A stretch of 64,000 nucleotides of DNA from Metabacillus litoralis (GTDB lineage: Bacteria > Bacillota > Bacilli > Bacillales > Bacillaceae). Below the pieces are notes generated by a model that was given only the letters and a program-made list of their open reading frames with translations, was not told the DNA's origin and ran no database searches. The position numbers and the translations under genes are program-made. Where the stretch lies: the NCBI RefSeq assembly GCF_003667825.1, contig NZ_CP033043.1, positions 3,660,001 through 3,724,000 on the forward strand, given 5' to 3'. Positions 41,937 through 50,516 of this stretch are shown here, piece by piece (within the stretch, counting starts at the first letter, position 1; every line of letters starts with the position of its first letter).

Positions 41937-42146
41937 TTATCTAAAATGAACAGATTGAATCGTGGCAAGTAATTGATCAATCTCTGCTATCATTTCTTCT
42001 ATCATTTCTCTCATCTCTTCTTCAACAGATGCATTTTCTAAGTCCATTTGCTCAAAATTTTTCTTAATCTCATATTTGGCATCCTCCAAAGACGAGCTAA
42101 TACCAGAAACTATGTTATAACAAAAGCTTGACGTATAAAGTGCCAT
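41937..42146 (-). CDS. LXG-associated small helical protein
   Basis: 69 residues: YNIVSGISSSLEDAKYEIKK then EEEMREMIEEMIAEIDQLLA, an amphipathic helical hairpin. It sits between the DUF4176-like and second helper gene, overlaps the former by one base and precedes the latter by 26. By position it corresponds to the YwqH/DUF5082-type partner, but it is shorter. Role inferred from context only. Confidence 0.62.
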   Translation of the reverse strand: MALYTSSFCYNIVSGISSSLEDAKYEIKKNFEQMDLENASVEEEMREMIEEMIAEIDQLLATIQSVHFR

Positions 42147-42859
42147 TACCTTTTACCCGCTCTTTCCTTAGATTGGATTTCAAGCTGAAGACGTTTCATG
42201 TCATGTGCTGAGAATTCGATTGACTTCATATTTTTTTGAACAATAAAATCTTCTTTAATAAGCAGAAGAAAGGCATCTTCCATATCATCTTTATAGCCTG
42301 TATGGATCACATTTGTAATCAAGGGCTCTGTAAAATAAATCGTTGTATCTTTCTTCATCTCTCCTACAGGGTAAATAGCACCACCGTACGGGAAATACGT
42401 TTGATACCCTGTTGGTGCTATGAAACGCTTTGTAATCACAACTTTGGTAGGTGAAGACGTTTGATGTTCCGGAATAAAATGAAGTGGATTAAGTTCAACA
42501 ACTGTTCCTAGTGGTAGTACCTCTCTCATGATTTCAATACAGGATGTAAGAAAGAGGACAAAAAGCTTTTCAGGTAAACAAAAATATGTTTGTGCAAACT
42601 GAATCACGTGCTCATCATATTCTCTTCTATAAGTAATCTTTTCTCCATTTGTACATTGTATATCGTAGGAAGATCGCTCTTGCTTGTAAGCATAGTAAAG
42701 TTCTTGAAAGACAAGTTCATCATCAAGAAACACATCTGCAAACTCATTGATTGCCACACAATATCTAATCTTTGCTTCATTTGATAAAGAATCAATTACT
42801 TGAGCCACTTTTTCCATAGCGAGTGTTTTTAACTCCATTTTTTCATTCAACCCACTCAC
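42146..42859 (-). CDS. DUF4176-like protein heading the LXG operon
   Basis: 237 residues from GTG 42859. The C-terminal half reads EVLPLGTVVELNPLHFIP, KVVITKRFIAPTGYQTYFPY, GAIYPVGEMKKDTTIYFTEP and VIHTGYKDDMEDAF, matching the pattern of DUF4176 proteins in type VII loci (LPLGSVV.L, then YP.G, then GY.D..E..F). The N-terminal 100 residues are helical and not recognised. First gene of the LXG operon, probably an accessory to toxin export. No signal peptide. Confidence 0.7.
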   Translation of the reverse strand: MSGLNEKMELKTLAMEKVAQVIDSLSNEAKIRYCVAINEFADVFLDDELVFQELYYAYKQERSSYDIQCTNGEKITYRREYDEHVIQFAQTYFCLPEKLFVLFLTSCIEIMREVLPLGTVVELNPLHFIPEHQTSSPTKVVITKRFIAPTGYQTYFPYGGAIYPVGEMKKDTTIYFTEPLITNVIHTGYKDDMEDAFLLLIKEDFIVQKNMKSIEFSAHDMKRLQLEIQSKERAGKR

Positions 42860-42892
42860 TCACTTTCATGTTAATTTTTTACATACATATGT

Positions 42893-42898
42893 ATTATA
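42893..42898 (-). promoter_or_regulatory. Possible -10 of the LXG operon within a palindrome
   Basis: TATAAT on the minus strand, overlapping the 12-bp palindrome ATACATATGTAT (42883-42894). No good -35, so control by a regulator binding the palindrome is possible. Confidence 0.45.
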
Positions 42899-43288
42899 AA
42901 TGAAGTGGTTGGAAATTATATGGTAAATAATATCTAAAAATAACAGTTGCACATCTATGCTCCTAGATATATGTACTTACTTTTTTGAAGAAAACTAGTC
43001 TGAAAGGTTACTAAGCAAATAAAAAAGCGTCCTACATGTTGTAGAAGTAGTTCGGTTTTCAAGTACAAAAACATAATTAGCAAACAAATTTTTCGTGGCT
43101 TATCGAAGGTTTTCATAAATGTAACGTTATTTTAGCACCCTAATGTGCATACCTTTTAACAGGATGACAAAGGTTAGAATCAGTGTTCGAGTTTGTTTGC
43201 TAAATTATTCGGGGATCAAAGTGGTAGGTTTTGGATATTCAAGTTAGATATTAGACTCTCTGATGTTATTGATGGATAGGAATTGATA

Positions 43289-43469
43289 GGCGGAGAAATT
43301 CCGGTTAAAGTATATAATAGGTGCTTAAAAAGCCGATATAAGCGGATATATTCCGGTTAACTTCTCTAAATATAACCAAATCTAAAGTTTTGGTTCAGAT
43401 AAGCGGAAAAAATCCTCTTATTTTGTGAGAAATGTTGGTTTTTCCTAATTTAAACGGAATTTTTCCGTT
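43289..43469. repeat. Four copies of a GCGGA-AT-TCCG repeat
   Basis: GGCGGAGAAATTCCGGTTAA (43289), AGCGGATATATTCCGGTTAA (43341), AAGCGGAAAAAATCCTCTTA (43401) and AAACGGAATTTTTCCGTT (43452), about 55 bases apart. The stretch 42900-43648 holds no convincing gene; apart from these repeats and the hairpin at 43501 I see nothing in it. Confidence 0.65.
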
Positions 43470-43500
43470 CATTTTTCAAGAAATACTACTATATAGTGCA

Positions 43501-43536
43501 AAAAATGCTTGGAGACACAATGTTCCAAGCATTTTT
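43501..43536. terminator. Strong bidirectional terminator
   Basis: AAAAATGCTTGGA / TCCAAGCATTTTT with a 10-base loop. It probably ends the gene at 43649 on the minus strand. Confidence 0.85.
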
Positions 43537-43648
43537 GCTAATCAATTATCTGTTAATTCAAGTGTGAATTACCGTTCAAATAGTATGGTTATTTCTAATT
43601 TAGCACTTCAAAACAGAACCCATTATATGTTGTTGAAACGTTTTTTTA

Positions 43649-44170
43649 TCATTCATGCTCTTTTGACAAACTTCGGGGAGGCACCAAATAATTCGCAATC
43701 ACTTTCACATTCTTCAAATTCTTCCCATAGTCCACAACAGTTGTGGCAACGGCAGGCTTACTTTGTATATGTACCTTAGATCTTTCTTCATCCACCTTCT
43801 CTACAAAAACGGATATCTTGTCTCCCCAGGTTAAGGCGTTTACTGCTGTTTTTGCACGGATCATACCTTCCTGTTCATTCTCATAGGTGATTTTCGTTCC
43901 GTTGATGGATAGAACAGCTTTTTTACATAGCTCGAAGGCAGAGTTGTATGGTAGGGTTAATTCCATTTCTTTTTCCTGCTTCACACTACTAGTACCTGAT
44001 TCTCCAATTGACTTCATTGAAATTTTGTTAATGACCCCTACTATAATCGTCATTCCTAGTCCAAAAAAGAGACCTGCCATAACTCCTATTTCCAATTCTT
44101 GAAACATAAGTCCCATGATGACTCCAAAAGGAATGCTAGTGAAGAAAAACATTTGCAGCAGCTTCTTCAT
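43649..44170 (-). CDS. Small membrane protein of unknown function
   Basis: 173 residues. Two membrane helices at 5-50 (FFFTSIPFGVIMGLMF, IGVMAGLFFGLGMTIIVGVI) are followed by a soluble domain of about 110 residues with LPYNSAFELCKKAVLSINGT then KITYENEQEGMIRAKTAVN. This layout resembles proteins with a DUF1499-like or SRPBCC-like small beta domain, but I cannot assign it. RBS AGGAGGATGATAAAGG. It is on the same strand as signal peptidase, 80 bases downstream, with a repeat between. Confidence 0.65.
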   Translation of the reverse strand: MKKLLQMFFFTSIPFGVIMGLMFQELEIGVMAGLFFGLGMTIIVGVINKISMKSIGESGTSSVKQEKEMELTLPYNSAFELCKKAVLSINGTKITYENEQEGMIRAKTAVNALTWGDKISVFVEKVDEERSKVHIQSKPAVATTVVDYGKNLKNVKVIANYLVPPRSLSKEHE

Positions 44171-44220
44171 CCTTTATCATCCTCCTTTAAGCACACAAGT
44201 TAAACTAGACAGCGCCCCAC

Positions 44221-44256
44221 ATCGACAAATTTCGGAAAGTGACAGGCACCACCTAC
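44221..44256. repeat. GTGACAGGCACC repeat
   Basis: CATCGACAAATTTCGGAAAG then TGACAGGCACCACC, covering the 3' end of the signal peptidase gene; compare 1372 and 49565. Confidence 0.7.
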
Positions 44257-44801
44257 TCCGGAACCCCCACCGCATTCACAGGATAAAACCGAAACTTTAC
44301 TTCTCCAATCACGGAGTCATAGGGAACGAATCCAAAGATTCTGCTGTCTTTGCTGTTTAAGCGGTTATCTCCCATAACAAAGAGCATGTCTTTTGGTACT
44401 TTTGTTTTTCCAGTGATTTCTTCGAGGGTGAAATCAAAGGTTAATTCTTCTAATGTATTATTTTCTTTATTTTCACTCAAATACTCTTCTGGATATTCTT
44501 TGCCATTGATAGAAAGCACATCATCTTCCATCTTAATAGAATCTCCAGGTAGACCTATTACTCTCTTAATATAGTGTTCTCCTTCAAGGTCTGGAGCATC
44601 AAACACAATGATATCAAAGCGCTGTATTCCTGATGTTTTACTCACTATCACCCGATCCGCATCATGAAAGGTAGGAGACATTGATTCCCCAAATACAGAC
44701 GTTGGAGTAAAGATAAATTGTCGACAAATGAAAACAATGATAATCGCAAGCGCTAATGTTTTCACCCAAGAAAGAATTTCCTTTTTTGTACTAGCTTTCA
44801 T
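44253..44801 (-). CDS. sip: Type I signal peptidase
   Basis: 182 residues, the usual Bacillus SipS/SipT size. One N-terminal membrane helix (TLALAIIIVFICRQFIF), then catalytic Ser in FGESMSPTF (box B) and Lys in YIKRVIGLPGD (box D), plus the substrate-binding box E MGDNRLNSKDSR. It cleaves signal peptides of secreted proteins on the outer face of the membrane, including those of the protease and peptide precursors in this window. Monocistronic. The copy number of paralogues cannot be seen here. Confidence 0.93.
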   Translation of the reverse strand: MKASTKKEILSWVKTLALAIIIVFICRQFIFTPTSVFGESMSPTFHDADRVIVSKTSGIQRFDIIVFDAPDLEGEHYIKRVIGLPGDSIKMEDDVLSINGKEYPEEYLSENKENNTLEELTFDFTLEEITGKTKVPKDMLFVMGDNRLNSKDSRIFGFVPYDSVIGEVKFRFYPVNAVGVPE

Positions 44802-45005
44802 TCTTGATCTTCACCTCATATTTCTATTTTCTACAAAAAACACTTCCAATTTTAAACAGTTTTTCACCACTTAAATCATACCACATTTCTGAAAAGCATT
44901 TCCCACCCTTTCCCTTAAAAGAAAAGGTTGTTTTTCCATTCATTTTTACCTTTAAACATCATATAATAAAATTTGTCTGTTAGAAACTGTTAGGAGTTGA
45001 ACAAA

Positions 45006-46298
45006 TTGGAAAATAATAAAAATCTTGTCCATAAGCATGAAGAAACGCTATTTATTATTTGTATTATCGTCAGTGTTTTTATGGCATTATACTTACTTCT
45101 TTCGATCATTGGCGTTTTTATTGTATTAGCGATTGGGCTATTATCATTATTCTCACATGCCCTATCTATGGCACACATCCAATTAAACGGGGTGAGATTA
45201 AGAGAAAATCAGTTTCCCGAGCTTCACAGCAAGGTTATTACTCTTTGTCAAAAGATGAATTTAGATAAAATACCTGAAGTGTATGTGATTGAATCTGGTG
45301 GACTTTTAAATGCATTTGCTACAAAAGTTCTAGCATTATTCGGGAAAAACATGGTTGTGCTATATTCTGATTTCATTGATATTGCAGACGATTCAGAGGA
45401 CTTCGATATTGATTACATCATCGCTCACGAGTTAGCTCACATTAAAAGAAATCATATCGCTAAAAGTATCCTACTCTCATTATCTATGTGGGTACCATTC
45501 TTAGGCACAAGTTATTCAAGAATGGCAGAATATACATGTGACCGCATGGCAGCTTATTATACAGAAAAACCGGAAAATGCTATAAACGGTCTTTTAGTTC
45601 TAGCTGCTGGTAGAAGGCTTTATAACAAAGTTAATATTCAAGAATATTTAACGCAATACAACGAAAAACGGGGGATTTTTGCTATTTTAACTGAGCTACT
45701 ATCAACACACCCTCCTATTCCAAAGCGAATTCATGAGATTGAACGTTTCACATACGGAGAACCTTCCGTACAGCTTAAAAGCAGAACAAAGAGAATTGTT
45801 CTGTTAATGTTCGTTATCTTTGTTGTTATTCCTACAATTTTCATTGGTATTGGTGTAGGAACAGCAGTTGTTCTATCACAATTTGGCAGCAAGTTAGAAG
45901 AATTTTTCATGGAAAGTGACTACGGGTATAGCTATGAGTATACTCCTTTAATGCAGGCTGTAATTGATGCTGATCAAGCAGAAGTGGAGGACCTTTTACA
46001 AAGTGGTGAAGACCCTAATGAGATAAATGAGTATGAAGAAAGTGTCCTAATGATTGCTGTTGATAATAATCGTGGAGACCTTATTCCCTTACTCGTAGAA
46101 TATGGAGCAGATCCTAACTGGCAAGATAGCTGGGGATGGACGGCATTAATGACTGCTGTTTATGACGAGGATACTGCTTCTATTAAAAGATTATTAGATG
46201 CAGGTGCAGATCCTACTCTTACTGATTCTGAGGGGATATCCGCTGTTGATCATGCTTATGATATTGGGAATGATGAGATTATTGAGTTGTTGAATTAA
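45006..46298 (+). CDS. M48-family zinc metalloprotease fused to ankyrin repeats
   Basis: 430 residues from TTG 45006 (AGGAG nine bases upstream; an earlier TTG at 44997 touches the ribosome site). Two N-terminal membrane helices (about 18-60), then an HtpX/Ste24-like domain with HELAHIKRNH as zinc motif and the third ligand Glu in AEYTCDRMAAYY; PPIPKRIHEIER is typical of M48. A further membrane helix (LLMFVIFVVIPTIFIGIGVG) leads to about three ankyrin repeats (TPLMQAVIDADQAEVEDLLQ, DNNRGDLIPLLVEYGADPNW, TALMTAVYDEDTASIKRLLD). It probably degrades membrane proteins, with the ankyrin part as a substrate adaptor. The fusion is uncommon. Confidence 0.9.
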   Translation: MENNKNLVHKHEETLFIICIIVSVFMALYLLLSIIGVFIVLAIGLLSLFSHALSMAHIQLNGVRLRENQFPELHSKVITLCQKMNLDKIPEVYVIESGGLLNAFATKVLALFGKNMVVLYSDFIDIADDSEDFDIDYIIAHELAHIKRNHIAKSILLSLSMWVPFLGTSYSRMAEYTCDRMAAYYTEKPENAINGLLVLAAGRRLYNKVNIQEYLTQYNEKRGIFAILTELLSTHPPIPKRIHEIERFTYGEPSVQLKSRTKRIVLLMFVIFVVIPTIFIGIGVGTAVVLSQFGSKLEEFFMESDYGYSYEYTPLMQAVIDADQAEVEDLLQSGEDPNEINEYEESVLMIAVDNNRGDLIPLLVEYGADPNWQDSWGWTALMTAVYDEDTASIKRLLDAGADPTLTDSEGISAVDHAYDIGNDEIIELLN

Positions 46299-46318
46299 GG
46301 GGACAGGTTCCTTGTCCC
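46299..46318. repeat. GGGACAGG repeat
   Basis: GGGGACAGGTTCCTTGTCCC directly after the M48 stop codon, like the copy after the Spo0E gene at 2673. Confidence 0.75.
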
Positions 46319-46339
46319 ATTTTATAAAGTGAAAATTTT

Positions 46340-46367
46340 ACCCCGTCTAGTTGACGGGGTTATTTTT
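46340..46367 (+). terminator. Terminator of the M48-ankyrin gene
   Basis: ACCCCGTC / GACGGGGT stem with TAGTT loop and TATTTTT tail. Confidence 0.88.
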
Positions 46368-46499
46368 GTTACATTAATTTCACTAATGTTCATTTTCAAT
46401 AGGATCATTTTGTAAAGTTACAACTAATCTTTCCCTTTTACATCCTCCGTAATCGGTGGATAAAGCTTTCTTCCAAACACCGAAAACTAAACTCTATTC

Positions 46500-47855
46500 T
46501 TAATTATCTTTACCTTTATCACCGTTTGTATTTTTATTATCAGCTTTTTGCTTATTTTCGTTCGCTTTCTGTTGAGCTTCTTGTTTTTTCTCATTAGCTT
46601 TTTGTTGGTTTTCAGCTTTTTTCACGGAAGCTTCTTGCTTTTGTTCGTTAGCTTTTTGCTTATTTTCTGCTTTTTTCACTTGTGTTTCCTGCTTATTCTC
46701 GTTCGCTACTTCTTTAGTTTGAGCAGGCTTTTCTTCTTTCGGTTGCTTTTCAACAACTGATGTTGTAGTCACAGTACTCACAGGCTGTACGGCAGTTGTT
46801 TCTTCTTCAGTAGCGTTCTCTTCTTCTACCGTTTCTTCATTCAAATCTACTGGTTGTTCAGCATCCGCAATGTTCTCTTCTGTTTGCTCTTCTGCAACTA
46901 CTTCTTCTGCTTCTTCACTCTTTTCACTATCTTCAAGGCCAAATTTAGCCGCTTTTTCCTCAAGCTTTGCTAGTTTTTTATCTAGTTTAGCAAATGATTT
47001 TTGGATATTTTTCATTAATGCCTTTTGTGCTGTAGGGTTTTTCACTTGAGATAATGCTTTTGCTAATGAGTCAATGTTATTTGCAAGCTTAACTTCAACC
47101 TCATCTTCAGTTTCTTCTAGACTTTCATCGGCATTTTCTGCTGCCACTGCTTCTTGTGTATCTGTTGCTTCAACAATATCCTCTGCAGATTCTGTTGTAT
47201 CAACCGCTGCTTCTTCAGTTTCTATAGTGTCGCCCGCTACCTCTTCCGATTCAGCTAAGTGATTAGCTGCTTCCTCTTGAGTAGCAATTGCTGCATTAAG
47301 TAGTTCTTCTGCTTCTTCACTTTTACCTTCAGCTATTAATTTATTGGCTTCTGCAATACGTTCTGCTGCAAAATCTGCTAATAGGCGAGCTTCTTCATAG
47401 TCGTCAAATGTTATAGCAAGTCTTATTTTTTCCATCATCGTCTTTACAAAATAAAAGAAATCTCCCGGAACTAATGAAGGCTCTTCTTCTTGAATTTCTT
47501 TTTCAGTGGTTTCAGTGTCAGTAGCAGTATTCTCTTCTACTTCTTCTTCAATTGTTTCGATGTCGATAGCAGTACCCTTTTCTACTTCTTCCTGAGTTGT
47601 TTCAGTTTCGGCAGCAGTATTCTCTTCGTTTTCATCTATAGCTGCTTCTTCATTTTCTACTACATTTTCTTCTGTTGTAGTATCTTCACTAGTTGACGTT
47701 TCGTCACCTACTGTGATTGTTTCTTCTGTTACAGCTGAATCTTGCTGATCTTCCACACCTTCAGTTGCTAATGCGGCTGGTGTTATTAATGAAAAGATAA
47801 GTGCTGACGCGATTGGCCCGCAGACCAGAAATTTCTTAAACTTCTTGTACTCCAT
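46500..47855 (-). CDS. Secreted DUF5667-domain protein with repetitive acidic and Lys/Gln-rich regions
   Basis: 451 residues from ATG 47855 (GGGGGAGAAAATTAC upstream). Signal peptide to about residue 30 (PAALA-T), an acidic Thr/Glu stretch with near repeats (ETIEEEVEENTATDTETTEK), then the DUF5667 core LVPGDFFYFVKTMMEKIRLA to EEARLLADFAAERIAEANKL. After a second acidic stretch comes a segment of helices (AQKALMKNIQKSFAKLDKKL), and then a C-terminal tail made of KANE(K/N)KQEA-like repeats. It is exported; the charged tails suggest binding to the cell wall or DNA. Low-complexity parts may vary in length between strains. The function is unknown. Confidence 0.82.
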   Translation of the reverse strand: MEYKKFKKFLVCGPIASALIFSLITPAALATEGVEDQQDSAVTEETITVGDETSTSEDTTTEENVVENEEAAIDENEENTAAETETTQEEVEKGTAIDIETIEEEVEENTATDTETTEKEIQEEEPSLVPGDFFYFVKTMMEKIRLAITFDDYEEARLLADFAAERIAEANKLIAEGKSEEAEELLNAAIATQEEAANHLAESEEVAGDTIETEEAAVDTTESAEDIVEATDTQEAVAAENADESLEETEDEVEVKLANNIDSLAKALSQVKNPTAQKALMKNIQKSFAKLDKKLAKLEEKAAKFGLEDSEKSEEAEEVVAEEQTEENIADAEQPVDLNEETVEEENATEEETTAVQPVSTVTTTSVVEKQPKEEKPAQTKEVANENKQETQVKKAENKQKANEQKQEASVKKAENQQKANEKKQEAQQKANENKQKADNKNTNGDKGKDN

Positions 47856-48049
47856 GTAATTTTCTCCCCCTAAAATGATAGTAAAATAAATCATTCGGTG
47901 AGAGCTGATAAGTATCTGTCCGTATCTAGAAGAAAAAACGGAGCATAGGGACTGTTATCTTATTCCATATGAAAGAGTCTATATAGTTTTCCAAAAAGAT
48001 ATGGGTACCTAGCCTCATTTTGAGATAAGTCTACATAGTTTTTTTCTAA

Positions 48050-48165
48050 AAAAAGCCCATACGAGATTTCTCTCGCATGAGCTTTCATCATCATAATATT
48101 CATAACGGGGAACACGGGACCTGTCCCTGTTCATCCTGGGACGAGGAACCTGTCCCCATGTCCCT
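48050..48165. repeat. Composite repeat: hairpin plus GGGAC elements
   Basis: AAAAGCCCATACGAGATTTC then TCTCGCATGAGCTTTC (a terminator-like hairpin), followed by GGGACCTGTCCC and GGGACGAGGAACCTGTCCCC. The same composite occurs at 54081-54270, 54530-54645 and 58726-58880. It may terminate nupC. Confidence 0.78.
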
Positions 48166-48168
48166 TCC

Positions 48169-49413
48169 CTAAAACAACATCCCAGCGATCGCAGCACTTA
48201 AAAGTGATGCCAATGCTCCGGCGATAACACAGCGCACGCCTAGTTTAGCAATGTCTGGACGTCTGCTTGGGGCAAGACCACCTAAGCCACCTAGAAGAAT
48301 TGCAAGTGATCCGAAGTTTGCAAATCCACATAAAGCAAAGCTAATAACAATGTTTGTTTTATCTGATAAATTAGCCATTTCAGGTGTGAATGCAGCATAT
48401 GCTACAAATTCGTTTAAGACAATTTTTTGTCCGATAAAGCTACCAGCTTGAAGTGCCTCTGCCCAAGGTACACCAATCATAAATGCAATTGGAGCAAAAA
48501 CCCAGCCTAGTATCATTTCTAACGAAAGTGATTCGAATCCGAACCAGCCACCTACTCCACCTAACATTCCGTTAACTAATGCAATTAACGCAATAAATGC
48601 AAGTAACATCGCACCAACATTTAGAGCTAGTCCTAATCCGTCAGATGCTCCGCGAGCTGCAGCATCAATAACATTTGCTGGTTCGTCCTCTTTATCATCA
48701 ACTTCTTCAGATAGAGCTGATTCAGCTGTTGCAGCAGTTTGTGCTTCTACTGCATGTTTCGTTTCAGGAATCATGATTTTTGCCATGATTAAACCTGCAG
48801 GAGCTGCCATAAAGCTTGCTGCTAAAAGATATTCAAGTGGTACACCCATTAATGAATATCCAATTAGTACTGAACCTGCAACAGATGCAAGGCCACCTGT
48901 CATAACAGCAAAAAGCTCTGATTGAGTCATTTTTGCAATATATGGACGAATGACTAATGGCGCTTCTGTTTGTCCAACGAAAATATTTGCTGCCGCTGAC
49001 ATTGATTCTGATTTACTTGTTCCTAATAACTTTGAAAGTCCACCACCAATGATCTTAACAATCCACTGCATAATTCCAACATAGTAAAGAACTGAAATTA
49101 GCGAAGAGAAGAAAATGATAACTGTCAAAACTTGAAAAGCAAAAATAAATCCGATCCCTTCATTTCCTATTAAACCACCAAATAAGAATGTTACACCTTC
49201 ATTTGTGTAGCTCGTAATATCTTGTATCTTCGTAGATAACCAGTTAAGAGCTTTTTGCCCTAGTTCCCATTTCAAAACAATGAAAGCAAATAAAATTTGA
49301 ATAGCAAGTCCACCTAAGACCGTACGATAGTTAATCGCTTTCTTATTGTTTGAGAATAAAAATGCAATTCCTAAAATAAAAACAATGCCCATAACTCCCC
49401 AAAGAAAATTCAT
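48169..49413 (-). CDS. nupC: CNT-family (NupC-type) nucleoside transporter
   Basis: 414 residues from ATG 49413 (GGGGGGATCC upstream). N-terminal helices, then the nucleoside-recognition and pore region: [40 protein letters not shown], and C-terminal [20 protein letters not shown], all hallmarks of concentrative nucleoside transporters (H+ or Na+ symport). A charged loop ([14 protein letters not shown]) sits mid-protein. Upstream is a palindromic operator shared with the purine operon, and a TrmB-like regulator is transcribed divergently, so purine nucleosides are the likely cargo. The symbol is by family. Confidence 0.9.
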   Translation of the reverse strand: MNFLWGVMGIVFILGIAFLFSNNKKAINYRTVLGGLAIQILFAFIVLKWELGQKALNWLSTKIQDITSYTNEGVTFLFGGLIGNEGIGFIFAFQVLTVIIFFSSLISVLYYVGIMQWIVKIIGGGLSKLLGTSKSESMSAAANIFVGQTEAPLVIRPYIAKMTQSELFAVMTGGLASVAGSVLIGYSLMGVPLEYLLAASFMAAPAGLIMAKIMIPETKHAVEAQTAATAESALSEEVDDKEDEPANVIDAAARGASDGLGLALNVGAMLLAFIALIALVNGMLGGVGGWFGFESLSLEMILGWVFAPIAFMIGVPWAEALQAGSFIGQKIVLNEFVAYAAFTPEMANLSDKTNIVISFALCGFANFGSLAILLGGLGGLAPSRRPDIAKLGVRCVIAGALASLLSAAIAGMLF

Positions 49414-49505
49414 TATGGATCCCCCCATATTATTAATTTAAATAAAACTGTAATCCCTTTCATTTCACAATATGTCAGATGTCCTACCTCTATTAATTCC
49501 ATAAA

Positions 49506-49525
49506 GTTACCACTCAGTTGGTAAC
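49506..49525. promoter_or_regulatory. Operator GTTACC-N8-GGTAAC upstream of nupC
   Basis: GTTACC-ACTCAGTT-GGTAAC. It lies about 10 bases downstream of the -10 and so over the start of transcription. The same motif is at 54013-54032 before mtaD. Suggests repression by one regulator. Confidence 0.7.
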
Positions 49526-49534
49526 CGCATACAT

Positions 49535-49564
49535 AGAATACTATATTCGGATGTTGTTTGTCAA
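49535..49564 (-). promoter_or_regulatory. Promoter of nupC
   Basis: Minus strand: TTGACA (49564-49559), 18-base spacer, TATTCT (49540-49535). Confidence 0.65.
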
Positions 49565-49625
49565 ATGGGTGCCTGTCACTTCCCGAATTTTGTCGATAAG
49601 TGACAGGCACCACCCGAAATATGTC
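49565..49625. repeat. Inverted pair of GTGACAGGCACC repeats
   Basis: GGGTGCCTGTCACTTCCCGA, then TTTTGTCGATAAGTGACAGG and CACC; the two halves can form a long hairpin. They lie between nupC promoter and regulator gene. Confidence 0.75.
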
Positions 49626-49719
49626 GATTCCCAAACCCTCAGTGGAATAATACCTCCATTTAAATTATTATATTTAGTAGATAGTATGTACGAAAATGTG
49701 GTTTGTTATAGGAGGATTT

Positions 49720-50481
49720 ATGTTACAGAAGTTTGGTTTTTCACAATATGAAAGTAGTGTTTATGAAGTTCTAGTATCTAGTGAGGAACCGATGGATGCT
49801 ACTAGCATCGTTAAATATTCAGGTGTTCCAAAATCAAAGGTCTATGAAGTGATCTCACGCATGATCGAAAAAGGGATGATACTAGATTCTGTTTCAGAAA
49901 ACAAAAAGTATTATACCGCGTTGCCATTATCACTTGCAATCGAAAAATTAAATACAGAATTTCAAAAAGATTTAAAACAACTAGAAAACATCAATTTTCA
50001 AAAAAAGTCATATTATGATGAACATGTTTGGAGTTTGAAGGTTGATACCTCCATTCGGGCACAAAGCAAACAGCTTGTTCAAGACGCGAAGAACTCTATT
50101 CGAATTTCAACATGGAATGAAGACCTTGAAGAGTATTTACCACTATTAATTGAAAAGGAAAAACAGGGACTAGATGTCGAGGTACTTGTAGTCGGCAGCA
50201 TTGACACACCTCTATCCAATATTCATGCCCTTATTCCAGCAACTGAACACCAGTCACTCGAACACTTTCGCTTAATTATTGTAGATGAAAAAGAAGTGAT
50301 TTTCGCTGGTATGGAAGAGAATGCCTGGCAGGCCTTAAAAACCATGTCCAAACCATTTATTAAGATTTTTACAGAATTCTTCTACCATGATCTTGCACTA
50401 GCAAAAATTAATGAAAAGCATTATGATTTGCTAATGAGTGATCCTGATATTAAAAATACCCTAATGAAATTAAGGTATTAA
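49720..50481 (+). CDS. TrmB-family transcriptional regulator, probable purine nucleoside repressor
   Basis: 253 residues from ATG 49720 (GGAGGA five bases upstream; earlier in-frame ATGs lack sites). An N-terminal winged helix (1-75; FSQYESSVYEVLVSSEEPMD, IVKYSGVPKSKVYEVISRMI) and a C-terminal effector domain (from about 110; SKQLVQDAKNSIRISTWNED, phospholipase D-like fold used by TrmB for sugar binding). It is divergent from nupC and close to the purine salvage operon. Both have the GTTACC-N8-GGTAAC site, so this is the best candidate for the factor that binds it. The effector is probably a nucleoside or pentose phosphate (inference). Confidence 0.85.
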   Translation: MLQKFGFSQYESSVYEVLVSSEEPMDATSIVKYSGVPKSKVYEVISRMIEKGMILDSVSENKKYYTALPLSLAIEKLNTEFQKDLKQLENINFQKKSYYDEHVWSLKVDTSIRAQSKQLVQDAKNSIRISTWNEDLEEYLPLLIEKEKQGLDVEVLVVGSIDTPLSNIHALIPATEHQSLEHFRLIIVDEKEVIFAGMEENAWQALKTMSKPFIKIFTEFFYHDLALAKINEKHYDLLMSDPDIKNTLMKLRY

Positions 50482-50486
50482 CAAGG

Positions 50487-50513
50487 AAAAAAACCACTCC
50501 AGAGTGGTTTTTT
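50487..50513. terminator. Bidirectional terminator
   Basis: AAAAACCACTC / GAGTGGTTTTTT with CA loop region, between the convergent regulator and permease genes. Confidence 0.9.
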
Positions 50514-50516
50514 CTC

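Noticed and set aside
21373..42859. Diversity-generating retroelement behind the variable toxin tips
   Set aside because: No reverse transcriptase and no template/variable repeat pair. The tips are wholly different domains, not point-mutated versions.
46548..47696. Several Phe/Leu/Ser-rich plus-strand frames
   Set aside because: They are the antisense of the low-complexity Glu/Lys-rich DUF5667 protein and have no start signals.
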